From an uncultured Lachnospiraceae bacterium (GTDB taxonomy: Bacteria; Bacillota; Clostridia; Lachnospirales; Lachnospiraceae), in the NCBI GenBank assembly GCA_910588125.1, contig CAJUPI010000035.1:1-33654 (forward strand): DNA of 33,654 nt, in the 5' to 3' direction. The notes under the pieces are model-generated. The model was not told where the DNA came from, searched no databases, and saw nothing but the letters and a program-made list of their open reading frames with translations. A program made the translations under genes and the position numbers. This document shows, piece after piece, positions 24,716 to 32,349 of the stretch; the first letter of the stretch is position 1, and each line of letters starts with the position of its first letter.

Positions 24716-26140
24716 TCAATTGGCCTCTTTTTTGTTGTGTGTCTCCCATAAGTCTCTTCCGGCGGGCAGCAGGCGGCTTCCTCCTCTTCCCCGGCTTATA
24801 TGGAGCAGGCCCTCGTCTGCCATGCCGGATAAAATTTTCCTTACCTCCTGCTGGGATAATGGTAAATGGTTTGCTTTGGCCTCTGTCAGGATTCGTTCTC
24901 TTCCGATCGGAGTGTTGTTTTCTGATGCCTGGTATAACTGCCCGAGGACAAACCAGTACGGGGAGAATTCTTCTGAGGCGCGTGGTATTGTTCTGGCCGG
25001 AGTCGGCTGTGATGTGGTAATTGGCCTGAGCTTTACCGAGTGCTTTCGGAAAACTGTCGGAGGCAGTTCTTCTATCGTTATCTCTGGTTCTCCGGTGTAG
25101 ATAAAATACTCCACTATATTTCGCAATTCCCGGATATTTCCGGGCCAGGTATAGCTTCTGAGAAACTCCTTTACCGGTTCTGTCAGCACAAAGTTTCCCC
25201 CCAGTTCCTGCCTCATACTTTCGATTATCAAAAATATGTCTTCTCCTCGCTCTGCCAGGGTGGGAATCACTATGGGGAGCGTGTTCAGCCGGTAGTATAG
25301 ATCCCGGCGAAAGCTTCCTTCTTCTACCTTCTCCTCTAAGGATTCATTGGTGGCTGCCACGATGCGCACATCGATTTTTATGACCCGGTTGCCTCCTACC
25401 CGCATGATCTCCCGCTCCTGCAATACACGCAACAGTTTCACCTGGAGTGCCTGGCTCATGCCCTCCACTTCGTCCAGAAACAAAGTTCCCCGGTGGGAAA
25501 ATTCAAATAACCCCGGCCTGCCGCCTTTCTTTGCTCCGGTAAATGCTCCTTCTTCATAGCCAAAAAGCTCGCTTTCCAGAAGGTTCTCCGGCACCGCCGC
25601 CACATTGATGGCGATAAATGGCCCGTCCTTTCTTCGGGAAGCCCGGTGGACAGCATGGGCAAATAATTCTTTTCCCGTACCGGTCTCTCCGATCAGAAGA
25701 ACCGGGCTTTCGCTGGCAGCCATCCGCTCCAATACCTTTTTTGTCTTCTGAATTACCTCCGATTCTCCAATCACGTCATCAAAGCTATATTTTGCCACAT
25801 GCCCCTTACTCATCAGTTGGCTGCGCAGCTCGTTCTGCCGCACCTCAACCTCGTTAAATTTTTGCAATTTGGCAAATGCTCCGATACAATTTTCCTGCCG
25901 CAGAACCGGAACCACTTCCATGCTGACATTAACACCGTTGATTTTGAGCATCTTTGCCGGAATTCTTCTTTTTTCCAGCAGGCATTTTACAAAAGGAATA
26001 TAAGAAAAAACTTCATCGCACCGTTTTCCTATTATTAAAGAAGCACTGGCTTTCGTAATCTCTTCCGCCTGTTTATTACAGGCAAATATCTCTCCTTTTT
26101 CATTGATTCCGATAATTCCATCTTCCAAAATATCCATCAA
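24716..26140 (-). CDS. Sigma-54-dependent PAS/AAA+ activator, CdsR-like
   Basis: The protein of about 474 residues starts with a PAS domain (residues 1-100, DGIIGINEKGEIFACN). The AAA+ sigma-54 domain follows at about 120-350: Walker A is GETGTGKE, the sigma-54 contact loop is GAFTGA, Walker B is GTLFLDEVEGM, and the sensor is YTWPGNIRELRN. The C-terminus is a winged-helix-like segment (QQEVRKILSGMADEGLLHIS) rather than a Fis-type helix. The 5' end is unclear: TTG at 26140 and ATG at 26137 both lack a ribosome site, and the frame stays open to a TGA at 26222-26224 through repeat remnant sequence. It is divergent from a cysteine desulfidase gene with a sigma-54 promoter, as with CdsR/CdsB of C. 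difficile, and probably activates it in response to cysteine. Confidence 0.9.
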   Translation of the reverse strand: MMDILEDGIIGINEKGEIFACNKQAEEITKASASLIIGKRCDEVFSYIPFVKCLLEKRRIPAKMLKINGVNVSMEVVPVLRQENCIGAFAKLQKFNEVEVRQNELRSQLMSKGHVAKYSFDDVIGESEVIQKTKKVLERMAASESPVLLIGETGTGKELFAHAVHRASRRKDGPFIAINVAAVPENLLESELFGYEEGAFTGAKKGGRPGLFEFSHRGTLFLDEVEGMSQALQVKLLRVLQEREIMRVGGNRVIKIDVRIVAATNESLEEKVEEGSFRRDLYYRLNTLPIVIPTLAERGEDIFLIIESMRQELGGNFVLTEPVKEFLRSYTWPGNIRELRNIVEYFIYTGEPEITIEELPPTVFRKHSVKLRPITTSQPTPARTIPRASEEFSPYWFVLGQLYQASENNTPIGRERILTEAKANHLPLSQQEVRKILSGMADEGLLHISRGRGGSRLLPAGRDLWETHNKKEAN

Positions 26141-26161
26141 AATATAAAATTGGCTTTCCAG

Positions 26162-26212
26162 GCTTTTCCGCCTCTTCTCACTCTTTTTTCCATGGCATAC
26201 CTTTCGTTCTCT
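26162..26212 (+). repeat. Decayed remnant of the foldback repeat at the 5' end of the sigma-54 activator
   Basis: The stretch TTTTCCGCCTCTTCTCACTC, followed by CTTTTTTCCATGGCATACCTT, matches the right arm of the complete repeat (TTTTCCGCCGCTTCCCGCTC, then CTTGTTCCATGGCGTACCTT) with scattered changes. The terminal AATGACATT end is not recognisable. It covers the position where the start of the activator gene should lie. Confidence 0.6.
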
Positions 26213-26270
26213 GACTTTTCCTCACATCCCCTCCAAAACTGTGTATCCCCTAAGTAAAATGCCTCTTTCC

Positions 26271-26294
26271 AGCAAGAATGGCATGTTTCTTGCT
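26271..26294 (+). promoter_or_regulatory. Palindrome overlapping the sigma-54 promoter
   Basis: AGCAAGAA (26271-26278) and TTCTTGCT (26287-26294) are perfect 8-bp inverted arms that frame the -24 element and include the -12 element. A protein bound here would compete with sigma-54 RNA polymerase, or the symmetry may be incidental to the TTGCT end of the promoter. Confidence 0.45.
26279..26294 (+). promoter_or_regulatory. Sigma-54 (-24/-12) promoter of the cysteine desulfidase gene
   Basis: The sequence TGGCATGTTTCTTGCT matches the known consensus TGGCACRNNNNTTGCW at every defined position except the sixth (T for C). GG (26280-26281) and GC (26292-26293) are separated by exactly ten bases. 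It lies about 98 bases ahead of the gene and next to a divergent sigma-54 activator with an intact GAFTGA loop, so three independent signs agree. Confidence 0.88.
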
Positions 26295-26299
26295 ATTTA

Positions 26300-26339
26300 A
26301 TATTATCAGTTCCTGCCTATAGTAGGGCAAGGATAATAT
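26300..26339 (+). promoter_or_regulatory. Leader stem-loop of the cysteine desulfidase mRNA
   Basis: ATATTATC and GATAATAT are perfect outer arms, with CCTGCC and GGGCAAGG able to pair inside. It would be the first part of the mRNA made from the sigma-54 promoter (start near 26305). It may be an RNA hairpin or a DNA operator; which one cannot be told. Confidence 0.45.
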
Positions 26340-26391
26340 CCCGCTAAAACAGTACACTTATTTTCTATTTCGGAAAGGAAAGGAGTCATCT

Positions 26392-27684
26392 ATGATCACG
26401 AAAGCAGAATTAATTCAATTACTTCACCAGGAGGTTGTCCCGGCGCTTGGCTGTACGGAACCGGTATGCGTCGCTTTAGCAGCGGCAGATGCCTGGCATG
26501 CAATCGGAGGAGATGTCGTATCTATCAAGATGGAGGTTAATCCCGGCATCTATAAAAATGGTATGAGCGTCGGAATTCCCGGTTTTCAAAAGGTAGGCTT
26601 AAAATACGCCGCTGCCCTGGGCGCCTGCCTAGGCAATCCGGAAAAGAAGTTGCAGCTTTTGGAGGATATCACTCCTGAAGTCAGCCAGGATGCCATCCGG
26701 CTGGTAGAGGATCATCATGTCATCGTCATGATCAACCAGAATGAAACCCAGCTCTATGCCCGGGCGGAAATTATCACTACCTCTGGCATCGGAATCAGTG
26801 AAATCCGCAACACGCATTCCAATATAATCTTTACCAAGAAAAACAACGAGGTACTTCTGCAAAAGGAATACTCCACCAGTTCCAGTGATGAAATCCACCA
26901 GAAGCTGATGACTATGACGGTATCGGAAGTCAAGGCAATCGTTGAGCAATGTACAAAAAGCGAATTGGCGGAAATGCTGAACGGAATGGAAATGAACGAA
27001 AAGCTGGCTGATTATGGCCTGGAACATTCTCTCGGCATCGGCATTGCTTCTTCCCTGCAAAAGCAGTTAAGCGGCAATATCTTGGGAGACAGCCTGTTTA
27101 CCCGCACTATGGTCCGGGTAGCCAGCAGTGCGGAAGGACGTATGAGTGGTTGTCCTTATGCTGTCATGAGCAGCGCCGGAAGCGGCAACCATGGGATCAC
27201 GGCAATCATTCCTGTCGTGGAGATGGCCAGGCATTTGGGTTCCACCAATGAGCAGCTGGTAAAGGCTCTGGCTTTCTCTCATGCATTGAATGTATATATT
27301 AAAATGTATACCGGAAAGCTGTCTGCCACCTGTGGCTGCGGTGTCTCCGCCGCAACTGCCGCTGCTGCCGCTATGGTTTGGCTGATGGGTGGAAGCGATG
27401 AGCAGATCGGCAATGCCATCATCAATATGAGCGGCAACTTAACCGGTATGATCTGTGACGGAGGAAAAATCGGCTGTGCATTAAAGCTGGCTACTGCTAC
27501 CAATGCAGCTATCATGTGTGCTTCCCTGGCTATGTCAAATGTCGTTCTCCAGCCTACCGACGGTATCTGCGGCTATACTCCGGAGCAGGCTATTCAAAAT
27601 ATGGGACGGGTGAGCAGTCCTGGTATGACACAGACAGATAAAACGATTTTGGATATTATGATGGAAAAAGATCAAATTGCATAA
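26392..27684 (+). CDS. L-cysteine desulfidase, CyuA/CdsB family (serine dehydratase alpha-like, UPF0597)
   Basis: The 430-residue enzyme belongs to the UPF0597/CyuA family, which breaks L-cysteine into pyruvate, sulfide and ammonia using an iron-sulfur cluster. Cysteines likely to bind the cluster include those in LGCTEPVCVALAA (Cys21), SGCPYAVM, ATCGCGVSAA and ICDGGKIGCALK. The repeated GSGNHGITA and SGNLTGMICDGGK loops match the serine dehydratase alpha fold. AAAGGAG precedes the ATG. It is controlled by the sigma-54 promoter at 26279, and so probably by the divergent activator. No transporter gene is adjacent. Confidence 0.92.
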   Translation: MITKAELIQLLHQEVVPALGCTEPVCVALAAADAWHAIGGDVVSIKMEVNPGIYKNGMSVGIPGFQKVGLKYAAALGACLGNPEKKLQLLEDITPEVSQDAIRLVEDHHVIVMINQNETQLYARAEIITTSGIGISEIRNTHSNIIFTKKNNEVLLQKEYSTSSSDEIHQKLMTMTVSEVKAIVEQCTKSELAEMLNGMEMNEKLADYGLEHSLGIGIASSLQKQLSGNILGDSLFTRTMVRVASSAEGRMSGCPYAVMSSAGSGNHGITAIIPVVEMARHLGSTNEQLVKALAFSHALNVYIKMYTGKLSATCGCGVSAATAAAAAMVWLMGGSDEQIGNAIINMSGNLTGMICDGGKIGCALKLATATNAAIMCASLAMSNVVLQPTDGICGYTPEQAIQNMGRVSSPGMTQTDKTILDIMMEKDQIA

Positions 27685-27715
27685 AATATTCTTTGCCGAT
27701 CCCTGACAGAAGATA

Positions 27716-27744
27716 TTGAATAATGTGGGAAACAAGACTATACT
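27716..27744 (+). promoter_or_regulatory. Sigma-A promoter of buk
   Basis: TTGAAT (27716-27721) and TATACT (27739-27744) are spaced by exactly 17 bases, the same hexamers and spacing as the promoter at 7439-7467. The mRNA would start near 27751. The miniature element inserted 29 bases downstream of the -10, within the leader. Confidence 0.7.
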
Positions 27745-27772
27745 GATAACAGAAAAACAGTAGAACTACAGA

Positions 27773-27865
27773 CAATGTCATTAAGTTAATTTTCTCAGAA
27801 GGTACGCCATGGAACAAGGAGCGGGAAGAGGCTGAATATTCTCAAAGCTAAACTTAATGACATTG
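27773..27865 (-). mobile_element. 93-bp miniature derivative of the foldback repeat with 10-bp target duplication
   Basis: The element is bounded by perfect 13-bp inverted ends, CAATGTCATTAAG and CTTAATGACATTG. The identical decamer GAACTACAGA flanks it on both sides (27763-27772 and 27866-27875). It lies in opposite orientation to the complete copy: its left part matches the inverted right arm (GGTACGCCATGGAACAAGG) and its right part the inverted left arm (GCTGAATATTCTCA). More than 200 bases of the core are deleted. The duplication shows movement by a transposase acting in trans. A 10-bp duplication is compatible with IS4-family enzymes, but this is inference. Confidence 0.9.
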
Positions 27866-27887
27866 GAACTACAGAAAGTGTGTAATC

Positions 27888-29000
27888 ATGGATAAGAATC
27901 ATAAGACTTACAGGATCTTTGTGGTCAATCCCGGCTCCACCTCCACAAAGCTGTCTTTATTTGAAAATGAGAGCTGTCTTTTTACTACGGATGTTTTTCA
28001 CGATTCATCAGTATTAAAACAGTTTCCCACAATTAATGATCAGTTGGATTATCGGATGGATGTGGTAAAACAGTTTCTTACAGACAACCACATCGATCTG
28101 ACCGGAATTGATGCCATCGTAGGAAGAGGTGGCGGCTGTTTTCCGATTGTCAGTGGCATTTACCAGATTGACGATCGCCTGATTCAGGATACGAAAGCGT
28201 CAAGAGGCGGCGTCAATCATGCATCGATGCTGGGAGTACAGATGGCGGAGCTTTTGTATCGGCATTATGGCGGGCAAATGTTCATGATCGATCCGCCAGT
28301 GGTGGATGAGCTATCGGATCTGGCGCGCATGACCGGAGTTGACGGCATTTACCGCAAAACCGGCACTCACGCATTGAACCTGAAGGCGACTGCCCGAAAG
28401 CATGCGGCGGTAATCGGCAGAAAGTATGAGGACTGCAATTTCATCGTCTGTCATATCGATGGCGGCATTTCGATCACTGCCCATCAAAAAGGCCGGATGA
28501 TTGACGCCAATAATGCCAGCGGCGGAGAAGGCCCTTTCTCTCCTACACGGATGGGCTCTATGGCCGTGACCGATCTGCTCCGCTATTTTGAAACCGGGGA
28601 GCTGGACAAGTTGAAATCGTTATGCAGCCAGACCGGCGGCCTGAGCAGTTACTTTGGGACCTCCAATTCGGATACGGTTCACAAAATGGTCGAGGAAGGC
28701 GATCCCCGGGCAAGACGGGTATGGAATGCCATGATCTATCAGATTAATAAATGGATTGGCGCCATGAGTACCGTATTGAAAGGAAATGTGGATGGGATCC
28801 TGCTCACCGGCGGCCTGGTACGCTTTTCAGATATGGTGGCACAGATTCAGGAGTGCTGTGAGTGGATTGCCCCGGTAACCGTTTATGTCGGAGAGTTTGA
28901 ACAGGAGGCTATGGCCCAAGGAGCACTTCGCGTTCTTCGCGGAGAAGAAAAAGCTATGCGTTATCCGGGCAAACCGGTATGGAACGGCTTTGAGGATTGA
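27888..29000 (+). CDS. buk: Butyrate kinase
   Basis: The 370-residue acetate/butyrate kinase-family enzyme converts butyryl phosphate and ADP to butyrate and ATP. The N-terminal phosphate-binding motif is FVVNPGSTSTKLSLFE, and RGGGCFPIVSGIYQI, CHIDGGISITAHQKGR and DANNASGGEGPFSPTR are butyrate kinase signatures. Residues ILLTGGLVRF complete the nucleotide site. It is slightly longer than typical Buk at the N-terminus. Phosphotransbutyrylase (ptb) is not adjacent, which is unusual. The ribosome site ahead of the ATG is weak (AGAAAGTG), and a miniature element was inserted 22 bases before the start, so expression may be altered. Confidence 0.93.
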   Translation: MDKNHKTYRIFVVNPGSTSTKLSLFENESCLFTTDVFHDSSVLKQFPTINDQLDYRMDVVKQFLTDNHIDLTGIDAIVGRGGGCFPIVSGIYQIDDRLIQDTKASRGGVNHASMLGVQMAELLYRHYGGQMFMIDPPVVDELSDLARMTGVDGIYRKTGTHALNLKATARKHAAVIGRKYEDCNFIVCHIDGGISITAHQKGRMIDANNASGGEGPFSPTRMGSMAVTDLLRYFETGELDKLKSLCSQTGGLSSYFGTSNSDTVHKMVEEGDPRARRVWNAMIYQINKWIGAMSTVLKGNVDGILLTGGLVRFSDMVAQIQECCEWIAPVTVYVGEFEQEAMAQGALRVLRGEEKAMRYPGKPVWNGFED

Positions 29001-29040
29001 CTGCAAGTGCCGGGGAGATGGTGGCTAACTTCACAAACAG

Positions 29041-29069
29041 TTGCAACTTTTACAAATATGTTTTATGAT
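29041..29069 (+). promoter_or_regulatory. Sigma-A promoter of the ABC-class ATPase gene
   Basis: TTGCAA (29041-29046) and TATGAT (29064-29069) are spaced by 17 bases. The -10 has five matches of six. The mRNA would begin near 29076, leaving a leader of only about 26 bases. Confidence 0.65.
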
Positions 29070-29090
29070 GATATATATTTATCATCATAA
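29063..29090 (+). promoter_or_regulatory. Operator-like palindrome overlapping the -10 and ribosome site region
   Basis: TTATGATGAT (29063-29072) and ATCATCATAA (29081-29090) are perfect 10-bp arms around an AT-rich centre. The palindrome covers the -10 hexamer and ends directly before AAGGAG. As DNA it would be an operator; as RNA only its 3' half would be transcribed in full, so a DNA role is more likely. Confidence 0.5.
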
Positions 29091-29101
29091 AGGAGATCAA
29101 C

Positions 29102-30859
29102 ATGAAATCATCCAACGAGCTGCGCACTTTGCTGCGTTCCATTGACCATAAAAGCTATCCTGCCTACAAATCCTTGGCAGGCTCTTATCATTTTGGCAGC
29201 TATACGCTTTTTATCGACCATGTGCAGGGAGACCCCTTCGCCTCTCCTTCCAGCCTCCATGTGGAAATTGCCCATAAGGACGCCGGCTTTCCTGCCGCCT
29301 CCTACAGCCGGGACTGCTCCCGCATTGCACTCCAGGACTTCCTGACCAGGAAGCTCTCTTCTCTGTTTGAGGATTTTAACTTCAAAGCCAAAGGCTCCGG
29401 CAAAAGCGGCCTGATGTCCATTACCCGCTGCGGGCAGGAGATATTGGAACGCAGCGCCTGCCAGATCACGGATTCTAAGATTATCGCCCGCTTCCATATC
29501 GGCTTTCCCGCCTTTGGCCGCACAATCAACGCCGGGGAGCTGGACAAGATCCTTTTTGATTTTCTTCCCCGATGCGTGGAAAGCTGCTTTTTCTACCGCC
29601 GCCTGGATGCCAAAAAAGTACAAAACACCGTCTTTTTGGCTGAAGATCAAGCTGCCATCCGTGAAATCCTGAAAAAAGAAAACCTGGTGGCCTTTGTTGC
29701 CAATGGTGCCATCCTTCCCAGAAAAAGCGGGGTTTCCGATCTGCCGTTAAAAGACAGCATTCCATTCATCTCCCCGGCTGCTATGGAACGCACTTTCACC
29801 CTTCCACATAAAGGTGAGATCACGGGTATGGCTATCCCTCAGGGCATTACCCTGATTGTCGGCGGCGGCTATCATGGAAAATCCACTTTGCTCGAAGCCC
29901 TGCAGATGGGCGTCTATAACCATATCGCCGGGGACGGGCGGGAATATGTGATCACGGATGATACTGCCATCAAGCTTCGGGCCGAGGATGGCCGCTCCAT
30001 CCGCAATGTAGATATCTCCCTGTTTATCAATGACCTGCCCAACAAAAAGGATACTTCTGCCTTCCACACGCCGGATGCCAGCGGCAGTACTTCCCAGGCC
30101 GCCGGGATCATCGAAGGCGTGGAAGCCAATACTCGGTTGTTCCTGATCGATGAAGACACCTCCGCCACCAACTTTATGGTGCGGGATGATTTTATGCAGC
30201 AGGTCATCAGCCGCGAAAAGGAACCCATCACGCCGTTTTTGGAACGTGCCCGGGATTTATACGAAAAGGCCGGCATATCCACCATCCTGGTGGCCGGCAG
30301 CTCCGGCGCTTTTTTCTATATCGCCGACAAGATCCTGCAGATGGACTGTTACCGGCCCGTCGATATTACGGATTCAGTAAAGCGGCTTTGTCAGGATCAC
30401 TCTGCCCCAAGAACCCAGGCGCCGGACTTTTCCCTGCCCGACTTTACCCGCGCCCTGCCTGCATCTGGACGCAATGGACAGGGCGGAGCCGGCTCTAACC
30501 GGCGGGGAGGCCGTGGCAACCGCGGCGGCTATGGCGATAGCCGTGATAACCGCCATGAGCATATGAAGATCAAAACCTTTGGCAAGGATTCCTTTTCCCT
30601 GGACAAGGAAACCATCGACATGCGCTATGTGGAGCAGCTTGCCGACTCCGAACAGACCAATGCCCTGGCCCACCTTCTGCGCTTTGGCTTAGAACAGGTC
30701 ATCGATGGAAAGAAGTCCGTCCGGCAGACCGTGCAGCTGCTGGCAGATATGCTTGACAAGCAGGGCTGGGAACCCTTCTGCAGTTCCTATGTCCCCTGTG
30801 GGCTGGCCAAGCCCCGCCGGCAGGAAATCTTTGCCTGCATTAACCGGTTCCGCGGCTAA
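29102..30859 (+). CDS. Predicted ATPase of the ABC class (COG3044/PF09818)
   Basis: The 585-residue soluble protein matches the ABC-class predicted ATPase family, of unknown function. Walker A is GGGYHGKST (residues 254-262), the signature-like segment is DASGSTSQAAGI (325-336) and Walker B is LFLIDED (346-352). The N-terminal domain (1-240) is family specific. A Gly/Arg-rich linker at about 457-486 (NRRGGRGNRGGYGD) separates it from a C-terminal helical domain; such RGG stretches often bind RNA, which makes a nucleic-acid role plausible but unproven. AAGGAG precedes the start. It is expressed from its own promoter with an overlapping palindrome. Confidence 0.88.
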   Translation: MKSSNELRTLLRSIDHKSYPAYKSLAGSYHFGSYTLFIDHVQGDPFASPSSLHVEIAHKDAGFPAASYSRDCSRIALQDFLTRKLSSLFEDFNFKAKGSGKSGLMSITRCGQEILERSACQITDSKIIARFHIGFPAFGRTINAGELDKILFDFLPRCVESCFFYRRLDAKKVQNTVFLAEDQAAIREILKKENLVAFVANGAILPRKSGVSDLPLKDSIPFISPAAMERTFTLPHKGEITGMAIPQGITLIVGGGYHGKSTLLEALQMGVYNHIAGDGREYVITDDTAIKLRAEDGRSIRNVDISLFINDLPNKKDTSAFHTPDASGSTSQAAGIIEGVEANTRLFLIDEDTSATNFMVRDDFMQQVISREKEPITPFLERARDLYEKAGISTILVAGSSGAFFYIADKILQMDCYRPVDITDSVKRLCQDHSAPRTQAPDFSLPDFTRALPASGRNGQGGAGSNRRGGRGNRGGYGDSRDNRHEHMKIKTFGKDSFSLDKETIDMRYVEQLADSEQTNALAHLLRFGLEQVIDGKKSVRQTVQLLADMLDKQGWEPFCSSYVPCGLAKPRRQEIFACINRFRG

Positions 30860-30960
30860 GCAGTCAAATGCTGGCGCAAGCACGGCACTTGGCTTATTGC
30901 TCACGGAAATAAAAAAGAAAATACGGCTAAAACAGATTATAACATGGGAGGCAGAATAAA

Positions 30961-31461
30961 ATGCGGGAAAAACTGACAAAGAGCGATGTCAGAAAGATTG
31001 AACAAGAGATTGAGCATCGGAAGCTGGTAGTGCGCAAGGAATGTCTGGAAGCGGTAAAGGAAGCGCGGGCTCACGGGGATCTCAGTGAAAATTTTGAATA
31101 TCATGCCGCAAAACGGGAAAAAAATCAGAATGAAAGCCGCATCCGGTATCTGGAAAACATGCTGAAAAACGCCATTATCATCTCCGAGGAATCCCGTGAA
31201 GATGAGATCGGTTTAAGCAACACGGTCACCCTGTATATGGAAGATGATGACGAAGAAGAGGTGTACAAGCTGGTCACCAGTATCCGTGGCAACTCTATGC
31301 ACAATATGATCAGCACAGAGTCCCCCCTTGGCAAAGCCATTTTGCATAAAAAGGTCGGAGACCGTGTATTGGTGCAGGCAAATGAGACTTACAGCTATTA
31401 TGTAACCGTGCGAAAAATCGAAAATACCGATGGCAGCGAAGATCAGATCCGGCGGTTCTGA
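30961..31461 (+). CDS. GreA/GreB family transcription elongation factor
   Basis: The 166-residue protein has an N-terminal coiled coil (residues 1-75) with the conserved tip GDLSENFEYHAAKREK, whose Asp and Glu help RNA polymerase cut backtracked RNA. The C-terminal FKBP-like domain follows, and SPLGKAILHKKVGDRVLV is its standard signature. The central stretch has an acidic run (EDDDEEE) not usual in housekeeping GreA, and the C-terminus is longer, so it may be a paralogue rather than the main GreA. GGGAGG precedes the ATG. It lies 101 bases after the ATPase gene, possibly co-transcribed. It converges with the SDR gene. Confidence 0.88.
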   Translation: MREKLTKSDVRKIEQEIEHRKLVVRKECLEAVKEARAHGDLSENFEYHAAKREKNQNESRIRYLENMLKNAIIISEESREDEIGLSNTVTLYMEDDDEEEVYKLVTSIRGNSMHNMISTESPLGKAILHKKVGDRVLVQANETYSYYVTVRKIENTDGSEDQIRRF

Positions 31462-31495
31462 TCTTTGCCATCCGCCATTCCTGCCATCTGCACAC

Positions 31496-32227
31496 TCAAA
31501 TCCATCCGCCATCCAGCCCGATCACCTGTCCGGTAAGATAGGCGTTTTTATAGCCCAGATGGTAGACCAGATCTGCTACTTCCTCCGCCCGTCCCAGACG
31601 TCCGGTGGGAATATCCTCCACCAGGCCGATCAGCTCATCTTCCTCCATCCATTGATTCATCTCCGTATCGATTGCTCCACAAGCCACCGCATTTACCTGA
31701 ATATTGCTGGGAGCCAGCTCCTTGGCCAGAGCTTTGGTAAATGCATTGATGCCGCCCTTAGTCGCGGAATATGCCACTTCGCAGGACGCCCCCACATTGC
31801 CCCAGACAGACGAAATATTGATGATTTTCCCCTGCTTTGCCGAAAGCATCAAAGGAATTGCCAATTTACAGCAATTAAAAACCGATGTCAGATTGGTATT
31901 CAGGATGCGCTCCCAATCACTGCCGGCCATATCCTGTAAAAGGCCGATATAGGCAATGCCGGCGTTGTTGACCAGCACATCCAAAGAGCCATATTGCTTA
32001 CGGATCAGGCAAAACAGCCTTTCGCAGGCCTTAAAATCACCCATATCCCCCAGAAAAGCAGTACACGATACCTGATAATTCTCAATCTCCTTCTGAGCCT
32101 GTAAAAGCTCAGCTTCCCTGTGGGCGCAATTAATGATGACATTGTAACCTTTTTTGGCAAATTTTACCGCAATGGCCTTTCCGATCCCCCGGGAAGCGCC
32201 GGTTACCAGAACCGATTTCCTTGCCAT
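31496..32227 (-). CDS. Short-chain dehydrogenase/reductase, FabG-like
   Basis: The 243-residue classical SDR has the NAD(P)-binding motif TGASRGIGKAIA (about residues 9-20), NNAGIAYIG, the active-site Ser in NISSVWG and YSATKGG (Tyr and Lys of the catalytic tetrad). The C-terminus, YLTGQVIGLDGGWI, is typical of FabG and related enzymes. It is not near fatty acid synthesis genes, so a true 3-oxoacyl-ACP reductase role is uncertain. The start at 32227 is chosen for GGAGGTGA ahead; the frame open to 32263 adds only leader sequence. It converges on the GreA/GreB-family gene with 34 bases between stops and no evident terminator. Confidence 0.9.
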   Translation of the reverse strand: MARKSVLVTGASRGIGKAIAVKFAKKGYNVIINCAHREAELLQAQKEIENYQVSCTAFLGDMGDFKACERLFCLIRKQYGSLDVLVNNAGIAYIGLLQDMAGSDWERILNTNLTSVFNCCKLAIPLMLSAKQGKIINISSVWGNVGASCEVAYSATKGGINAFTKALAKELAPSNIQVNAVACGAIDTEMNQWMEEDELIGLVEDIPTGRLGRAEEVADLVYHLGYKNAYLTGQVIGLDGGWI

Positions 32228-32319
32228 AGTATCACCTCCTGTTTCCCATATAGTACCATACATCCCCCTCCCTGGACAAGGGTAAACCCCGGAAAAAGTA
32301 TCCTCTTATCTTGCTTCTT

Positions 32320-32328
32320 CATATGATA
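32320..32328 (+). promoter_or_regulatory. Possible late-mother-cell (sigma-K/E-like) -10 before the amidase
   Basis: CATATGATA fits the sigma-K -10 consensus CATANNNTA exactly and lies 22 bases before the start codon. A sigma-K -35 (AC) is not seen clearly at the right distance and the start would be very near the gene, so the evidence is weak. Confidence 0.25.
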
Positions 32329-32349
32329 GAAAAAAAGGAATAATCATCG

